Positions 25,262 through 34,843 are shown, numbered from the stretch's first letter. The stretch: 64,000 nt of DNA from CAYRSS01 sp964426945 (GCA_964426945.1 CAYRSS010000004.1:1-64000), one strand, 5' to 3'. Translations and numbers: made by a program. The notes: generated by a model not told the origin, from the sequence alone.

Positions 25262-26692
25262 TTAAACCGCTCGCACGCCTGTCACCATCGCACCCGGCAG
25301 CGAGCCTTCCAGCAGCCGCGGCGTGCGCTCCAGCCGGCGGGCGTACTCGCCCATGGCGGCGTTGATCGCGGATCGGGCGGCGGCGCCGGCGCGGGCGAAG
25401 ACCACCACCACCCCGCCGCAGCCCGCCCCCGACACGCGGGCGCCGAGGATGCCCGCCGAGGGGCCCTGATCGCGCAGCAGGTTCACGAGGGCGTCGGTCT
25501 CGATCGACCCGATGCCGCAGCGCTGGCCGTAGCTCCAGTGCGAGGCGTACATCAGCTCGCCCGCCTCCAGGTACAGGTCCGGTCGGTTGAGCCGCACGGC
25601 GCGCGAGAGGCACTCGACGAACGTCGCGCTGCGGTCATGCTCGTAGATGTGGTGCTCGGTGCGCGAGCGGACCTTGTAGAGCTGGTCCGGCTCGACGCGC
25701 GTGAGCGTGTCGATCGCGTCGGGGTAGCGAGCCAGAAAATCGCGGCCGCGGACCTTGGTGGGCAGGCGGTCGCGGAAGTGCTCGACGTAGTCGGACACCT
25801 GCACATGCGAGAGACGCCCGTTCCAGTGCGGATGCAGGTGCGGCTCGTTGGCGACGATGACCTCGATGAGCTTGCGGCCCATCAGCGCCGTGGTCCGCAC
25901 GGCGGCGGCCTTGCGTACGGCGTCCTCGGCGAGGTAGCCGCAGTCGATGCCGAAGAATGTGACGTCCTCGGGAAGCGTGACTGCGGCGTCGACCGCCAGC
26001 GCGTCGCCGCGAATCTGAAGCAGCGCATCCGCGCGGCCGGCCAGCGCCGCCACGGCGGCCGCGCCACCCCCGAAAGCGCCGGCCCAGAGATTTTCCACGG
26101 CGAGGCAGATCCGACCCGCCTCCGGCGCAGCGAGCGACGCGCCGCAGGCATCGGCCAGCGCCGTCAGCGCGGCGGCCGTCCACGCGGCGGCAACACCGTC
26201 GACACTGATGTTCAGCCCGCCGGCCGCGCCGGCGATGGTCAGGCCGCGAGCAAGATCAAGATCGGGGCGGGTGCGAAGCAGTTCGACCAGCGCGCCGAGC
26301 AGGCAGCGCGCCTCTGAGTCGTGTTCGCCCGCGTGGCCGAAGGGATCGGCCGGCGCGGCGGGCTGGCCGCGCCAGGCGAGAACGCTCGCGAGCGACACCG
26401 AAAGCTCTTCGCCATCGGCGGGGCTGAGAACCACGCGGTCGTCGTCGCGCGGCTGGACGGCGACGCACACGTGCTCGCCGCAGGGCATCGCCAGCAGAAG
26501 GCCGCCGCTGTAGTCGGCGATGCCGCCCATGGCATCCAGACGAACCGGGGCGCGAGCAACGTGACGCTCAGCGGCGCCGGGGCATCGCCCCAGCGCCTCT
26601 GCAGCAGGCCCGCTGTCGTGCCACCCGGCGTCGACGGGGGTACCTGCGGCAGCGATGGTCGCCTCGTGCAGCGCAACAGCGTTTCGGTTCAT
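25262..26692 (-). CDS. GHMP kinase related to L-arabinokinase/galactokinase, active site degenerate
   Basis: 476 aa. The first GHMP motif (ARAPVRLDAMGGIADYSGG, 46-64) resembles the L-arabinokinase and galactokinase type (family: GRLDVMGGIADYSG). A third motif, SGAGCGGVVVVFAR, is near the C terminus. The ATP-binding second motif, normally P-x-G-x-G-L/V-S-S-S-A, reads GAAGGLNISVDGVAAAW (155-171). The block that should hold the catalytic Asp (family: CGVMDQ) reads GAFGGGAAAVAALAG (205-219) with no Asp. Activity is therefore doubtful or unusual. FFGIDCGY matches the sugar-kinase pattern. The ATG at 26692 follows a GGGAG site. Confidence 0.75.
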   Translation of the reverse strand: MNRNAVALHEATIAAAGTPVDAGWHDSGPAAEALGRCPGAAERHVARAPVRLDAMGGIADYSGGLLLAMPCGEHVCVAVQPRDDDRVVLSPADGEELSVSLASVLAWRGQPAAPADPFGHAGEHDSEARCLLGALVELLRTRPDLDLARGLTIAGAAGGLNISVDGVAAAWTAAALTALADACGASLAAPEAGRICLAVENLWAGAFGGGAAAVAALAGRADALLQIRGDALAVDAAVTLPEDVTFFGIDCGYLAEDAVRKAAAVRTTALMGRKLIEVIVANEPHLHPHWNGRLSHVQVSDYVEHFRDRLPTKVRGRDFLARYPDAIDTLTRVEPDQLYKVRSRTEHHIYEHDRSATFVECLSRAVRLNRPDLYLEAGELMYASHWSYGQRCGIGSIETDALVNLLRDQGPSAGILGARVSGAGCGGVVVVFARAGAAARSAINAAMGEYARRLERTPRLLEGSLPGAMVTGVRAV

Positions 26693-26723
26693 CACAACTC
26701 CCTGAACGCCGGCGATGCGGCGG

Positions 26724-27122
26724 CTAGCAGACTTCGTTGAGGACGGCTTCTTCCACGAAGATGGGCGTCTCGGTGCCCGCGCTGATCGCGAGAGCGTCGG
26801 ACGGGCGGGAGTCGACCTCGACCAGTCGGCCATCCTGACGGATGAGCAGCTTGGCGTAAAAGGTGGACTCCCGCAAGTCGTGGATGACTACCTGTTCGAG
26901 CCGTCCGTCCAGCCCTTCCATGAGCGAATGAATCAGATCGTGCGTGAGCGGTCGGTGCATGACCTGGCCCTTCGTCCGCCGGTCGATCGCGTAGGCCTCG
27001 TTGACGCCGATCATGATGGGGAACTGTCGCTCCCCCTCCACCTCGCGGAGCACGACCATCGAGGCCTTTTCATCCTCCGAGTCGACGATGATGATCCGAA
27101 TCAACTGAACACGAACCAGCAT
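26724..27122 (-). CDS. Bifunctional nuclease (BFN/DUF151) domain protein
   Basis: 132 aa. It consists of one BFN domain, a fold known for RNase and DNase activity in the plant BBD1 protein and in a Thermotoga structure. Recognisable pieces are VVLREVEGERQFPIMIGVNEA, RPLTHDLIHSLMEGLDGRLEQVVIHDL, FYAKLLI and SRPSDALAIS, the last being the best-conserved motif. I chose the ATG at 27122 because similarity begins there; the frame is open to 27200. It lies 31 bases upstream of the GHMP kinase gene on the same strand and may be cotranscribed with it. Confidence 0.8.
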   Translation of the reverse strand: MLVRVQLIRIIIVDSEDEKASMVVLREVEGERQFPIMIGVNEAYAIDRRTKGQVMHRPLTHDLIHSLMEGLDGRLEQVVIHDLRESTFYAKLLIRQDGRLVEVDSRPSDALAISAGTETPIFVEEAVLNEVC

Positions 27123-27286
27123 CGCATCGACGCCTGGAGGACTACCGACCACTGCAGCACGAGACCCGGCGCGCGCCCGCGCAGGCTCATCGGACACCAC
27201 TCCGCCCGGCCCGCGATCGGGCGGGCGGGGGAGTATACCGCCGGCCCCATTCTACTCCAACCGACTGGCGCGAGCCACGAGCTCTT

Positions 27287-28168
27287 TTACGCTGTCGTGT
27301 CGGCGGAGGATGCGCCGCGCGACAGCGCGGCGCGCAGCGCGGCAAGCTCGTCGGGCGCCATCGCCGTGCTGTGCTCGGTCGCGGGGAACACACCGCTCGC
27401 CACTTCGTTCGCGTAGGATCGAAACGCATCGACAAGCGGCGCGTGAAGATGGGCATACACCTTGATGGACTTCGGAGGATGCCCGGACGAATAGCCGAGC
27501 ATGTCGTGCATCACCGCAACCTGGCCGTCACACTGCGGGCCGCACGCGATGCCGATCACCGGGCCGGCGGAGTTCGCGGTGATAACCCCAGCGACCTCGG
27601 CAGGCACAGCCTCTAGAAGTAGTGCTACCGCGCCGGCGCGCTCCATCATCTTGGCGTCCTCGATCATCCGCAGCGCATCATCCGCCTTGCGGCCCTGCGT
27701 GAGGTAGCCGCCGATCGAGTTCACCCACTGCGGCCGCAGACCGAGGTGGGCCATGACGGGAATCCCTGCCGTGACCATGGCCTCCACGGTCGGCAGGAGC
27801 CGCCGGTCAACCTCCACTTTGACACAGTCACACCCCGCCTCCGCCATGAACCGGCCGGCGTTGCGGATCGCCTCGGCGTGGGAGACCTGGTAGCTCAGAT
27901 ACGGCATATCCCCTACGAGAAAACACGTGGGCGCCCCGCGACGCACCCCTGCGGCGACCGTCACCATGTGGTCGAGCTTGACCGGCAGGGTCGAGCTGTG
28001 GCCGAGGCAGACCTCGCCGTAGGTGTCCCCCACCAGCAGGGAATCAACCTGGGCCTCCTCCATCAGCCGGGCCGTGGAGTAGTCGTAGCAGGTCAGCATC
28101 GAGATTTTTCGCCCTTCCCGCTTGCGGGCGAGGAGCGTGCGGATCGTCACTTTCTGGCGGGGATCCAT
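27287..28168 (-). CDS. panB: 3-methyl-2-oxobutanoate hydroxymethyltransferase (ketopantoate synthase)
   Basis: 293 aa TIM-barrel enzyme. It transfers a hydroxymethyl group from methylenetetrahydrofolate to alpha-ketoisovalerate, the first step to pantothenate and CoA. Metal and substrate residues seen are D48 in GDTYGEVCLG, D87 in LVGDMPYLSY and E119 in CVKVEV. Also present are HLGLRPQWVNSIGGY, the catalytic Glu in LLLEAVP, and CGPQCDGQVAVMHDMLG. Several blocks differ from the standard family (GDTYGEV for GDSLGMV; VEVD for LEGG), so it is a divergent PanB. panC and panD are not in the window. The ATG at 28168 matches the start of homology. Confidence 0.85.
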   Translation of the reverse strand: MDPRQKVTIRTLLARKREGRKISMLTCYDYSTARLMEEAQVDSLLVGDTYGEVCLGHSSTLPVKLDHMVTVAAGVRRGAPTCFLVGDMPYLSYQVSHAEAIRNAGRFMAEAGCDCVKVEVDRRLLPTVEAMVTAGIPVMAHLGLRPQWVNSIGGYLTQGRKADDALRMIEDAKMMERAGAVALLLEAVPAEVAGVITANSAGPVIGIACGPQCDGQVAVMHDMLGYSSGHPPKSIKVYAHLHAPLVDAFRSYANEVASGVFPATEHSTAMAPDELAALRAALSRGASSADTTA

Positions 28169-28391
28169 GAGCCGGAGAATAGACCGCCCCCTGTGAGATG
28201 ACAAGGACCGCGGCCCCGCCCGCGCCGGGGGAAAGGGCCTGGCGGGTGGAAAAGCCGCATCGGCCTGCGAACGATAATGTACTGGACGCAGGCGTGTTGG
28301 GGGGATCGGCAGCGCTGCAGGGGGCAGCGGGCCGGGCCACGCCGGCGACGGGCGGATCGCATCACCGCGATACCGTGCAGGAAACGGGGTC

Positions 28392-29432
28392 ATGTTCTAC
28401 CTGGTCAAACTGACGCCTCCGAGGCCGTGCGCCAAGCGGACCCGGCGCGGCCGCGCGGCCACGTGGGCGCTCTCGATCGCCGCGCTGGCCGTCGTGGCGT
28501 TCGCTGCGTCGCGGGCCGCGATCCCCGTATCGGGGCTGGCGGCGCCGTCGAAGGACGTGGCCATCGCGGTCGTCGGCGCGGGAGAGGATGACCCGCTGTG
28601 GCCGGTGATCCGCGCCGTTTCAGCGGCGCGGCAGGCGCAGGTCCCGCAGTACCGGATTCGCGTCGAGGCGCCGCCGATGACCTCGATCAACGCGCAGCAC
28701 GCTCTGCTGCGACGGCTGCGCGACGAGGCGGCGGCGGTGTGCGTGCAGGTGATCGAACCGGCGGCGACGCGGCCGGTGCTCGAAGAACTGCGGCGCGCGG
28801 GGCTGATCGTCGTGACGATGGGCCGGCCGGTGGAGGCGGAGGTACCCTTCCTGCACGTCGGCTGGAGCGAAGGGCTCGTCGGTGAGCAACTGGCCCGAAC
28901 GCTGGTTGATCAACTGCCCGACGGCGGCATGATTGCGCTGCTCACGCGCCGCAGCGATGCGGGCGACGATGACCGCGCGCTGGCGATGCGCAGCGAGCTG
29001 CGCCGCTTCGTGGGGCTGCGGATCATCGCCGAGTATCCCTGCCGCACCTCATCCGACGCGCAGGCGGCGATGGCTGCGGCGCACGAAAACTTCCCGGCGC
29101 TCGCCGGATGGCTCTCGCTGGGCGACTGGCCGTTGCACATCGACGCGGAGCGGGCGGAGGCGGCGCTCGGCGGGCGCATGCTGGTCGCAGCGGATGCGTC
29201 GCCCGCCACATGGCCGGTGCTGGAGCGCAATCTACCGATCACGGTCATCACGCCCGACTACGCGCGGCTGGCAGGCGCGGCAATCGATCGGGCGCGCGAC
29301 GTCCTGATGGGCCGCGGTGACGCCCGCGACCGCAGCCAGCTTCCGATCCTGGCCATCACCCACGCGAACGTCGCCGGGTTCCGATCGGCCTGCCTGCCCG
29401 AACCGGCCGGCACGCCCGCGCCCGGCCGGTGA
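28392..29432 (+). CDS. Type I periplasmic binding protein-like, membrane-anchored
   Basis: 346 aa. A basic N terminus and one hydrophobic stretch (ATWALSIAALAVVAFAASRAA) act as anchor or signal. Next is a bilobed LacI/ribose-binding fold: DVAIAVVGAGEDDPLW, LRDEAAAVCVQVIEPAATRPVLEELRRAGLIVVTMGRPV, LHVGWSEGLVGEQLARTLVDQL, and a C-terminal VITPDYARLAGAAIDRARDVL. Homologues bind sugars or autoinducer-like ligands. No ABC or sensor kinase partner is next to it, so this is an orphan receptor. Divergent from panB. Confidence 0.65.
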   Translation: MFYLVKLTPPRPCAKRTRRGRAATWALSIAALAVVAFAASRAAIPVSGLAAPSKDVAIAVVGAGEDDPLWPVIRAVSAARQAQVPQYRIRVEAPPMTSINAQHALLRRLRDEAAAVCVQVIEPAATRPVLEELRRAGLIVVTMGRPVEAEVPFLHVGWSEGLVGEQLARTLVDQLPDGGMIALLTRRSDAGDDDRALAMRSELRRFVGLRIIAEYPCRTSSDAQAAMAAAHENFPALAGWLSLGDWPLHIDAERAEAALGGRMLVAADASPATWPVLERNLPITVITPDYARLAGAAIDRARDVLMGRGDARDRSQLPILAITHANVAGFRSACLPEPAGTPAPGR

Positions 29433-29571
29433 AGCCCGAGGTCGCGGTAGACCACGCCGGATTCCCGCCCTACACTCCCCTTCCGGGCCTCACACTCATC
29501 CTGCTGTTCATTCAGTGAATCGCCGCCGCGGCCGGGATGCGCGCGCGGCAGGCCCGGCGGATGCGCCTGCC

Positions 29572-31650
29572 ATGAGTCACGATGCCCCGCGCTTTACCAA
29601 CCGGCTCGCCCACGCGACAAGCCCCTACCTGCTTCAGCACGCGCACAATCCCGTAGACTGGTACGAATGGGGCAGCGACGCGCTGGAGCGCGCCCGCGCG
29701 GAGGATCGACCGATCTTCCTCTCCATCGGCTACGCGGCGTGCCACTGGTGCCACGTCATGGAGCACGAGTGCTTCGACGTCGAGGAGGTCGCGGCGATCC
29801 TCAACCGGCACTTCGTGTGCATCAAGGTCGACCGGGAGGAGCGTCCGGACATCGACGAGCTGTACATGACCTACACGGTCGAGGTCACCGGCCACGGCGG
29901 ATGGCCGATGAGCGTCTGGCTCGCCCCGGACGGCACGCCGTTCTACGCCGGCACCTACTTCCCGAAGGAGAACTTCGTCGCCCTGCTGACGCGGATCGCT
30001 GAAGTGTGGGCGGGTGAGCGCGGGCAGCTCCTCGCGCAGCATGCCAACACGCAGCGGTTCTTCGAGCAATGGTCGCGAGGCGAGCCGCCGGCCGAGGGGG
30101 TGCCGCCGCAGGAACTGGTTGACTCGCTGGCCGATGGGCTCGCCCGGCACTTCGACCCGCAGTTCGGCGGCATGAGTGGCGGCGGCACCAACAAGTTCCC
30201 CCCCAGCCTCGCGATGGACGTGATGCTCCGCGCGAACCGCCGCAGCGCAAAACCTGAACTCGTCGACGCCGTGACGCGCACGCTCGACCACATGGCCCGC
30301 GGCGGCATCTACGACCAGATCGGCGGCGGCATCTGCCGCTACAGCACCGACGTGAAATGGCAGGTGCCGCACTTCGAGAAGATGCTCTACGACCAGGCGA
30401 TCGTGAGCTCGATCTATCTCGACGCGTACCAGACGACGGGCCGCCGGCTCTACGCCGACACGGCGGCGGACATGTTCGACTACGTGCTCCGCGACCTGCG
30501 CTCACCGGAGGGCGCGCTCTATTCCTCGCGCGACGCGGACAGCGAAGGCCTCGAAGGGGCGTTCTACGTCTGGACAGTGGAACAAGTGAAGGCGGTCCTC
30601 GGCGAGAAGGACGGGGCGCTCTTCGCCGCGTACTACGACATCACGCCCTCCGGCAACTGGTTCGAGCGGATGGGCCACGCCCCGCCGGGGACGAAGAACA
30701 TCCCGCGCATCCTCGTGCCGGCGGAGGAGTTCGCGCCGCGACACGGCTTGTCACTCGAAGCGTTCAACGCCCGCCTGGCCGACGCCCGGCAGAAGCTGTT
30801 CGCCGCGCGCGAGCAGCGCGTCGCACCGGGTCTCGACGACAAGATCCTGACCGCGTGGAACGGCCTGATGATCGCCGCGCTGGCGAAAGGGGCGATAGTG
30901 CTCGACCGGCCCGACTGCGCCGCCGCAGCAGCCAGAGCGGCGGACTTCGTGTTGACCGCCCTTCGCCGCGACGGGCGACTGCTGCGCACCTGCCGCCGCG
31001 GCGAGGCTCGCCTCACCGCTTATCTCGAAGACTACGCCTTCCTTATCGAAGGGCTCATCAATCTCTACGAGGCGACGCATGAACTGCGCTGGCTGACGGA
31101 GGCGGAAGGGCTGCAGACGGTGCAGGAGCGGCACTACTGGGACGCCGACCGCGGCGGGTTCTTCTTCACGGCCGACGATGCCGAGGCCCTGCTCTCCCGA
31201 TCGAAGAGCCCCCGCGACGGCGCGATCCCCGCGGGCAACAGCGTGGCGGCGATGAACCTGCTGCGCCTGGCCGTGCTGCTGGATCGCCCGGCGTATCGCG
31301 ACCGGGCCAGGGCGGTGTTCCGCGCGTTCGGCGCACTGATGCAATCATCGCCGTGGAGCTTCGAGCGAATGCTGTGTGCGCTGGACTTCTACCACGACAC
31401 CGTCGCACAGGTAGTGATCGTCGGCGACCCGGCCGTTGCAGCCGCGCAGGCTTTGCTGCGAGCGGCGCACCGTGGCTACAGGCCCAACAAGGTGGTGATC
31501 GCAGGCCGGCCGGATTCGACAGCGCCCCCGCTGTTGACGGGACGAATGCTCGTGGACGCGCGTCCGACGGCGTACGTCTGCCACGACCGGACCTGCCGAC
31601 AGCCGGTGACGACACCCGAAGACTTGACCGCGGAGTTGTCAGCGCGGTGA
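29572..31650 (+). CDS. YyaL/SSP411-type thioredoxin-domain protein (DUF255)
   Basis: 692 aa. The N-terminal thioredoxin-like domain begins LAHATSPYLLQHAHNPVDW and holds the CHWC site (57-60) in ACHWCHVMEHECF, then IKVDREERPDID and GHGGWPMSVWLAPDG. The C-terminal two thirds is an alpha/alpha-toroid related to N-acylglucosamine epimerases, including DILTAWNGLMIAALA, which matches family DDKILTAWNG. The true biochemical role of this widespread family is not settled. The ATG at 29572 begins the conserved part; the frame is open further upstream without homology. Confidence 0.9.
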   Translation: MSHDAPRFTNRLAHATSPYLLQHAHNPVDWYEWGSDALERARAEDRPIFLSIGYAACHWCHVMEHECFDVEEVAAILNRHFVCIKVDREERPDIDELYMTYTVEVTGHGGWPMSVWLAPDGTPFYAGTYFPKENFVALLTRIAEVWAGERGQLLAQHANTQRFFEQWSRGEPPAEGVPPQELVDSLADGLARHFDPQFGGMSGGGTNKFPPSLAMDVMLRANRRSAKPELVDAVTRTLDHMARGGIYDQIGGGICRYSTDVKWQVPHFEKMLYDQAIVSSIYLDAYQTTGRRLYADTAADMFDYVLRDLRSPEGALYSSRDADSEGLEGAFYVWTVEQVKAVLGEKDGALFAAYYDITPSGNWFERMGHAPPGTKNIPRILVPAEEFAPRHGLSLEAFNARLADARQKLFAAREQRVAPGLDDKILTAWNGLMIAALAKGAIVLDRPDCAAAAARAADFVLTALRRDGRLLRTCRRGEARLTAYLEDYAFLIEGLINLYEATHELRWLTEAEGLQTVQERHYWDADRGGFFFTADDAEALLSRSKSPRDGAIPAGNSVAAMNLLRLAVLLDRPAYRDRARAVFRAFGALMQSSPWSFERMLCALDFYHDTVAQVVIVGDPAVAAAQALLRAAHRGYRPNKVVIAGRPDSTAPPLLTGRMLVDARPTAYVCHDRTCRQPVTTPEDLTAELSAR

Positions 31651-31693
31651 CCGCGAGCCACGCCCGTAGCACGGCCCTCGGTTGGCCGCGCCT

Positions 31694-32833
31694 TCAGTTT
31701 GCCTTCGGCACCAGCTTCATCGCCCCGAACAGAAAGAGGTCGATGTTCTCCGGCTCGATGCGGGCCTTGGCGCGCAGCTCGCCGAGGTGTTCGTTCACCA
31801 GGGCGAAGTAGCTGCGCCGGAAGTGCTCCTCCTTCAACTCGACCTGCACCTCCTCAAATTTCGGCTGGTGGCCGTCGGTCGCCTCGTCGCAGCGGACGAG
31901 GTAGAAGCTGTCGCCGTGTTCGATGATCGGGCTGAGCTCGCCGCGCCCGAGGCGGTAGAGCGCCTCCACCGCCGGGCGGTATCGGTCCTGCACGCCGTCG
32001 AGGGTGACCGCGCCCCAGCGGCCGCCGCCCGCGGCGAGGGGTCCATGGCTGTAGCGGCGGGCGACCTCGGCGAAGTCGCCGCCGCTACGCAGCTCGGCCT
32101 GGGCCTGTTCGATGCGGCGGCGGGCGGCGTCGCGGCGATCTTCGCCGGCGGAGCCCGGTTCGCCCGGCGGCATCTCGGCGACATTCACCACGATCAGCGA
32201 CATTTCGCGGCGGGCCGGTTTGGCCCAGCGATCGCGGCTTTCCTCGAAGAGGCGGAAGAGCTCGTCGCGCGTCGGCTCGGTGACCTTGGGCTTAAGGTTG
32301 AATTCCAGGTAGCGCAGGACGATGAACTCGCGCCGGAGCTGTTCGCGGGCGTCTTCGACGCTGCGGCCCTGGGCGCGGAGGGCGTTTTCCCAGCGGCGCT
32401 GCACGCCCCCGTGCTCCCGGGTGATGCGGGCGCGCAGCTCGCTGTCCACCGCGGCGTCGATGGCACGGTTGTCTTCCTTGCCAAGGCGCAGCGAGGCTTC
32501 CTGGTAGAGCAGTACCTCGGAAAGCCGGTCGCCGATTGCGCGGACCAGCCGCTCTTCGCAGGTGTAGCGGTATTCCGATTCGGTCAGTCGCTGCGACGTC
32601 TCGCGCAGCTCTTCGCGCAGGGGGGCGACGATCTCCTCGGCCTCGATGACCTTCCCGTTCACGACCAGGCGCGAGACGCTGCCGTCGTCATCGGGCACGA
32701 CCATCGCGGCGCTGGCCCGTGTGGGTGAGTGGGTTCCGGCGGGCTTGGGCTTCTCCTGCCCGTAGCGGAAGTTGCCCATCGTGCAGCCCGCGGTGAGCAG
32801 GCCGCAGGCGGCGGCGATCGTCAGGCAGCGCAT
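31694..32833 (-). CDS. Parvulin-type peptidyl-prolyl isomerase lipoprotein
   Basis: 379 aa. The start at 32833 gives a lipoprotein signal (CLTIAAACGLLTAGC), and an AAGGAG site lies 11 bases before. The N-terminal half is helical (SurA/PrsA-like chaperone arms). The rotamase domain is in the C-terminal half: AREMSLIVVNV, a segment with GGDFAEVARRYSHGPLAAGGGRWG and YRLGRGELSPIIEHGDSFYLVRC, the last block being conserved in parvulins. It should act on the periplasmic side, folding outer-membrane proteins. The cytochrome gene lies 60 bases upstream and is read the same way. Confidence 0.85.
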   Translation of the reverse strand: MRCLTIAAACGLLTAGCTMGNFRYGQEKPKPAGTHSPTRASAAMVVPDDDGSVSRLVVNGKVIEAEEIVAPLREELRETSQRLTESEYRYTCEERLVRAIGDRLSEVLLYQEASLRLGKEDNRAIDAAVDSELRARITREHGGVQRRWENALRAQGRSVEDAREQLRREFIVLRYLEFNLKPKVTEPTRDELFRLFEESRDRWAKPARREMSLIVVNVAEMPPGEPGSAGEDRRDAARRRIEQAQAELRSGGDFAEVARRYSHGPLAAGGGRWGAVTLDGVQDRYRPAVEALYRLGRGELSPIIEHGDSFYLVRCDEATDGHQPKFEEVQVELKEEHFRRSYFALVNEHLGELRAKARIEPENIDLFLFGAMKLVPKAN

Positions 32834-32892
32834 GAGGACGGCATCTCCTTGCATGAGCGTCATCGGTCGCGCCACCCGACGGCGGGCGAGAA

Positions 32893-33399
32893 TCAGCCGT
32901 CAGTCAGCGGGCCGCTGTAGTCACGAAACCTGGCGTGGCAGGACGCGCACGTTGCACCGATCCGATCCAGCGCCGCCTGCATGGCGTCGGCGTTGCCGAT
33001 GAGGGCGGCCTGTTCGAGGCCGCGGGCCTGATCGTGCAGCGTCTCGACTTGGGCCTGGAAGCTCCGCCGGTCGACCTCCGGGATGTTAAGGCTGCTGACG
33101 GCCTGCGGAATCTCCCGCGCCGCTTCGGCCAAAGCCACCGCCAGTCGACACGCCTCGTCGAAGGCCGCCTGCCGGGCGGCCGGCCCGGGCGAAGCATACT
33201 CGCCATCGAGCTCCTGGGGCCAGTCCTGCGATGTGGCCAGTTGGATCCGCCGCATCACGTCGTACAGTCGCTGGCCGTGCACGGCGTGGCTTGCGCTGCC
33301 TTCCGCCGGCTCCGGGCTGCGATCCGCCGCACCACCTCGACACCCGCCCACGAGGCCGGCGGCCAGGACCGCCGCGGCCAACAACTTGAGCCCTGTCAT
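32893..33399 (-). CDS. Cytochrome c lipoprotein (c'/c556-like)
   Basis: 168 aa. It has a lipoprotein signal (MTGLKLLAAAVLAAGLVGGC) and a GGAGAGACG site before the ATG at 33399. The mature part is mostly helical and ends in a single heme site near the C terminus (ATCASCHARFRDY). A C-terminal CxxCH after a four-helix segment is the layout of cytochrome c' and c556. It would be attached to a membrane and take part in electron transfer or gas binding. The gene may be cotranscribed with the PPIase lipoprotein gene downstream. Confidence 0.8.
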   Translation of the reverse strand: MTGLKLLAAAVLAAGLVGGCRGGAADRSPEPAEGSASHAVHGQRLYDVMRRIQLATSQDWPQELDGEYASPGPAARQAAFDEACRLAVALAEAAREIPQAVSSLNIPEVDRRSFQAQVETLHDQARGLEQAALIGNADAMQAALDRIGATCASCHARFRDYSGPLTDG

Positions 33400-33586
33400 G
33401 AGCGTCTCTCCGCGACCGGCGGCCCGGTCTCGATCGTAGGTGAAAACGCGAAGTCCGGCGCGCCGGCCGGCAGGAGGAGCCTGCATGCCGCGTGCCGACC
33501 AGCGACCCTCGACCGGGCTGGCATGCCGTTTGCTGCACCCGCATTAACGAATTGAGCGGCGCAGGCACTCCGCGGGAGGCGCGACG

Positions 33587-34843
33587 ATGGTGCGAAGCTG
33601 GGTAGGAAGGTGGGCGGCCGCAGCCGCCCTGTTCCTCGGAAACGGTGCCGGGGCAATCGCGGCGGGCCCACCCCCGGGGCGAGCCCTGAGCCTGCATGCG
33701 GAGGATTGGCCCGCGTCATGGACCGCGTCCCGGCGCGAGCTGGCCAACGCGGGGCTGAGCGTGTCGCTCTTCGTCAACAACCAGTACGGCGGCGTGGTGA
33801 AGGGCGGGCTCGACACCAACGGCTCGGGGCGAAACTCGCTGAGCTACGATATCTTCCTCACCCTCGATCTCGAGCGGCTCGGCGTATTGCCTGAGGCGGA
33901 ATTGCTGACGCATTTGCAGGCGAACCACGGGCACGGCGTGAACCTGCGCACCGGCGCGCTGGTGCAGGTAAACGATGACGCCGACGGCCACGACGCATTC
34001 CACGTCGCCCAGCTGTGGTTCAGGCGGCACCTGTTCGAGCGGAAGGTGGCGCTACAGGTGGGGTTTCTCGACTTTCAGACCACTTTCGATCGCAACGCCT
34101 TCGCCAACAGCGAGGACAAGCAGTTCATGAACCAGGCGCTGGACAACAACCCGTTGCTGCCGCTGGCCATCGGGCTGGGCGCCACGCTGACGGTCAGGCC
34201 CACGCCGTGGTGGACGGTGATCGTCGGCGCAGCGGATGCCGAATCGCAGTTGTACAAACCCGGATTCTCCACGGCACTGCACGACGGGGCGCGGTTCGTG
34301 GGGTTTCTCGAGAGCGGCTTCTCCTACGGCTTCGCGTCGAGTCGGGGCCGGCTGCCCGGTAACCTGCGGGTGGGGATGTTCTATGACCCGCGTCCGAGGG
34401 ACCGGTTCGTCACTCAACGGGAGGACCCGCGACGCCGCAGCGGACAGCCCGGATGCTACGTCTCCGTCGATCAGATGATCTTCCGCGAAAGGCCCGAGGA
34501 CGAGCAGGGACTGGGCGTGTTCGGACGGTTCGGCTACCGCGACCCGGAGACCTTCACGACCTCCCGATTCTGGTCGTGCGGGCTGGTGTACCGGGGGCTG
34601 CTGCCGGGGCGGGACCGCGACGAGTGCGGGCTGGGCTTCGCAACGCTCCGTTCCTCGCATCTGTACCGCGCCCGGGTCAACGACCGGTGGGCAAGCGAGT
34701 CGATCTACGAGCTATTCTACGCCATCGAGGTCAGCCCGCGGCTGACGATCACCCCGGACCTCCAGTACATCGACAACCCGGGCGCCGGCGGCGAAACGGG
34801 GCACGCGATCGTGGCGGGGATCCGGGCACGGTTGTCGCTATGA
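33587..34843 (+). CDS. Carbohydrate-selective porin, OprB family
   Basis: 418 aa outer-membrane beta-barrel. It has a signal peptide (WAAAAALFLGNGAGAIAAG). Next come amphipathic strands typical of OprB, such as LSYDIFLTLDLERL, HVAQLWFRRHLFERKVALQVGFLD, LGATLTVRPTPWWTVIVGAADAESQ, GFLESGFSYGF and the closing LQYIDNPGAGGETGHAIVAGIRARLSL, where a Gly-rich turn and alternating hydrophobic residues end on a C-terminal Leu. OprB porins admit sugars. An outer membrane is thereby indicated. It stands alone upstream of two acyltransferase-like genes. Confidence 0.8.
   Translation: MVRSWVGRWAAAAALFLGNGAGAIAAGPPPGRALSLHAEDWPASWTASRRELANAGLSVSLFVNNQYGGVVKGGLDTNGSGRNSLSYDIFLTLDLERLGVLPEAELLTHLQANHGHGVNLRTGALVQVNDDADGHDAFHVAQLWFRRHLFERKVALQVGFLDFQTTFDRNAFANSEDKQFMNQALDNNPLLPLAIGLGATLTVRPTPWWTVIVGAADAESQLYKPGFSTALHDGARFVGFLESGFSYGFASSRGRLPGNLRVGMFYDPRPRDRFVTQREDPRRRSGQPGCYVSVDQMIFRERPEDEQGLGVFGRFGYRDPETFTTSRFWSCGLVYRGLLPGRDRDECGLGFATLRSSHLYRARVNDRWASESIYELFYAIEVSPRLTITPDLQYIDNPGAGGETGHAIVAGIRARLSL

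Noticed and set aside
31651..31693. Possible hairpin with GTAGC between the convergent YyaL and PPIase genes
   Set aside because: Pairing is poor and there is no T-run; too weak to list as a terminator or repeat copy.
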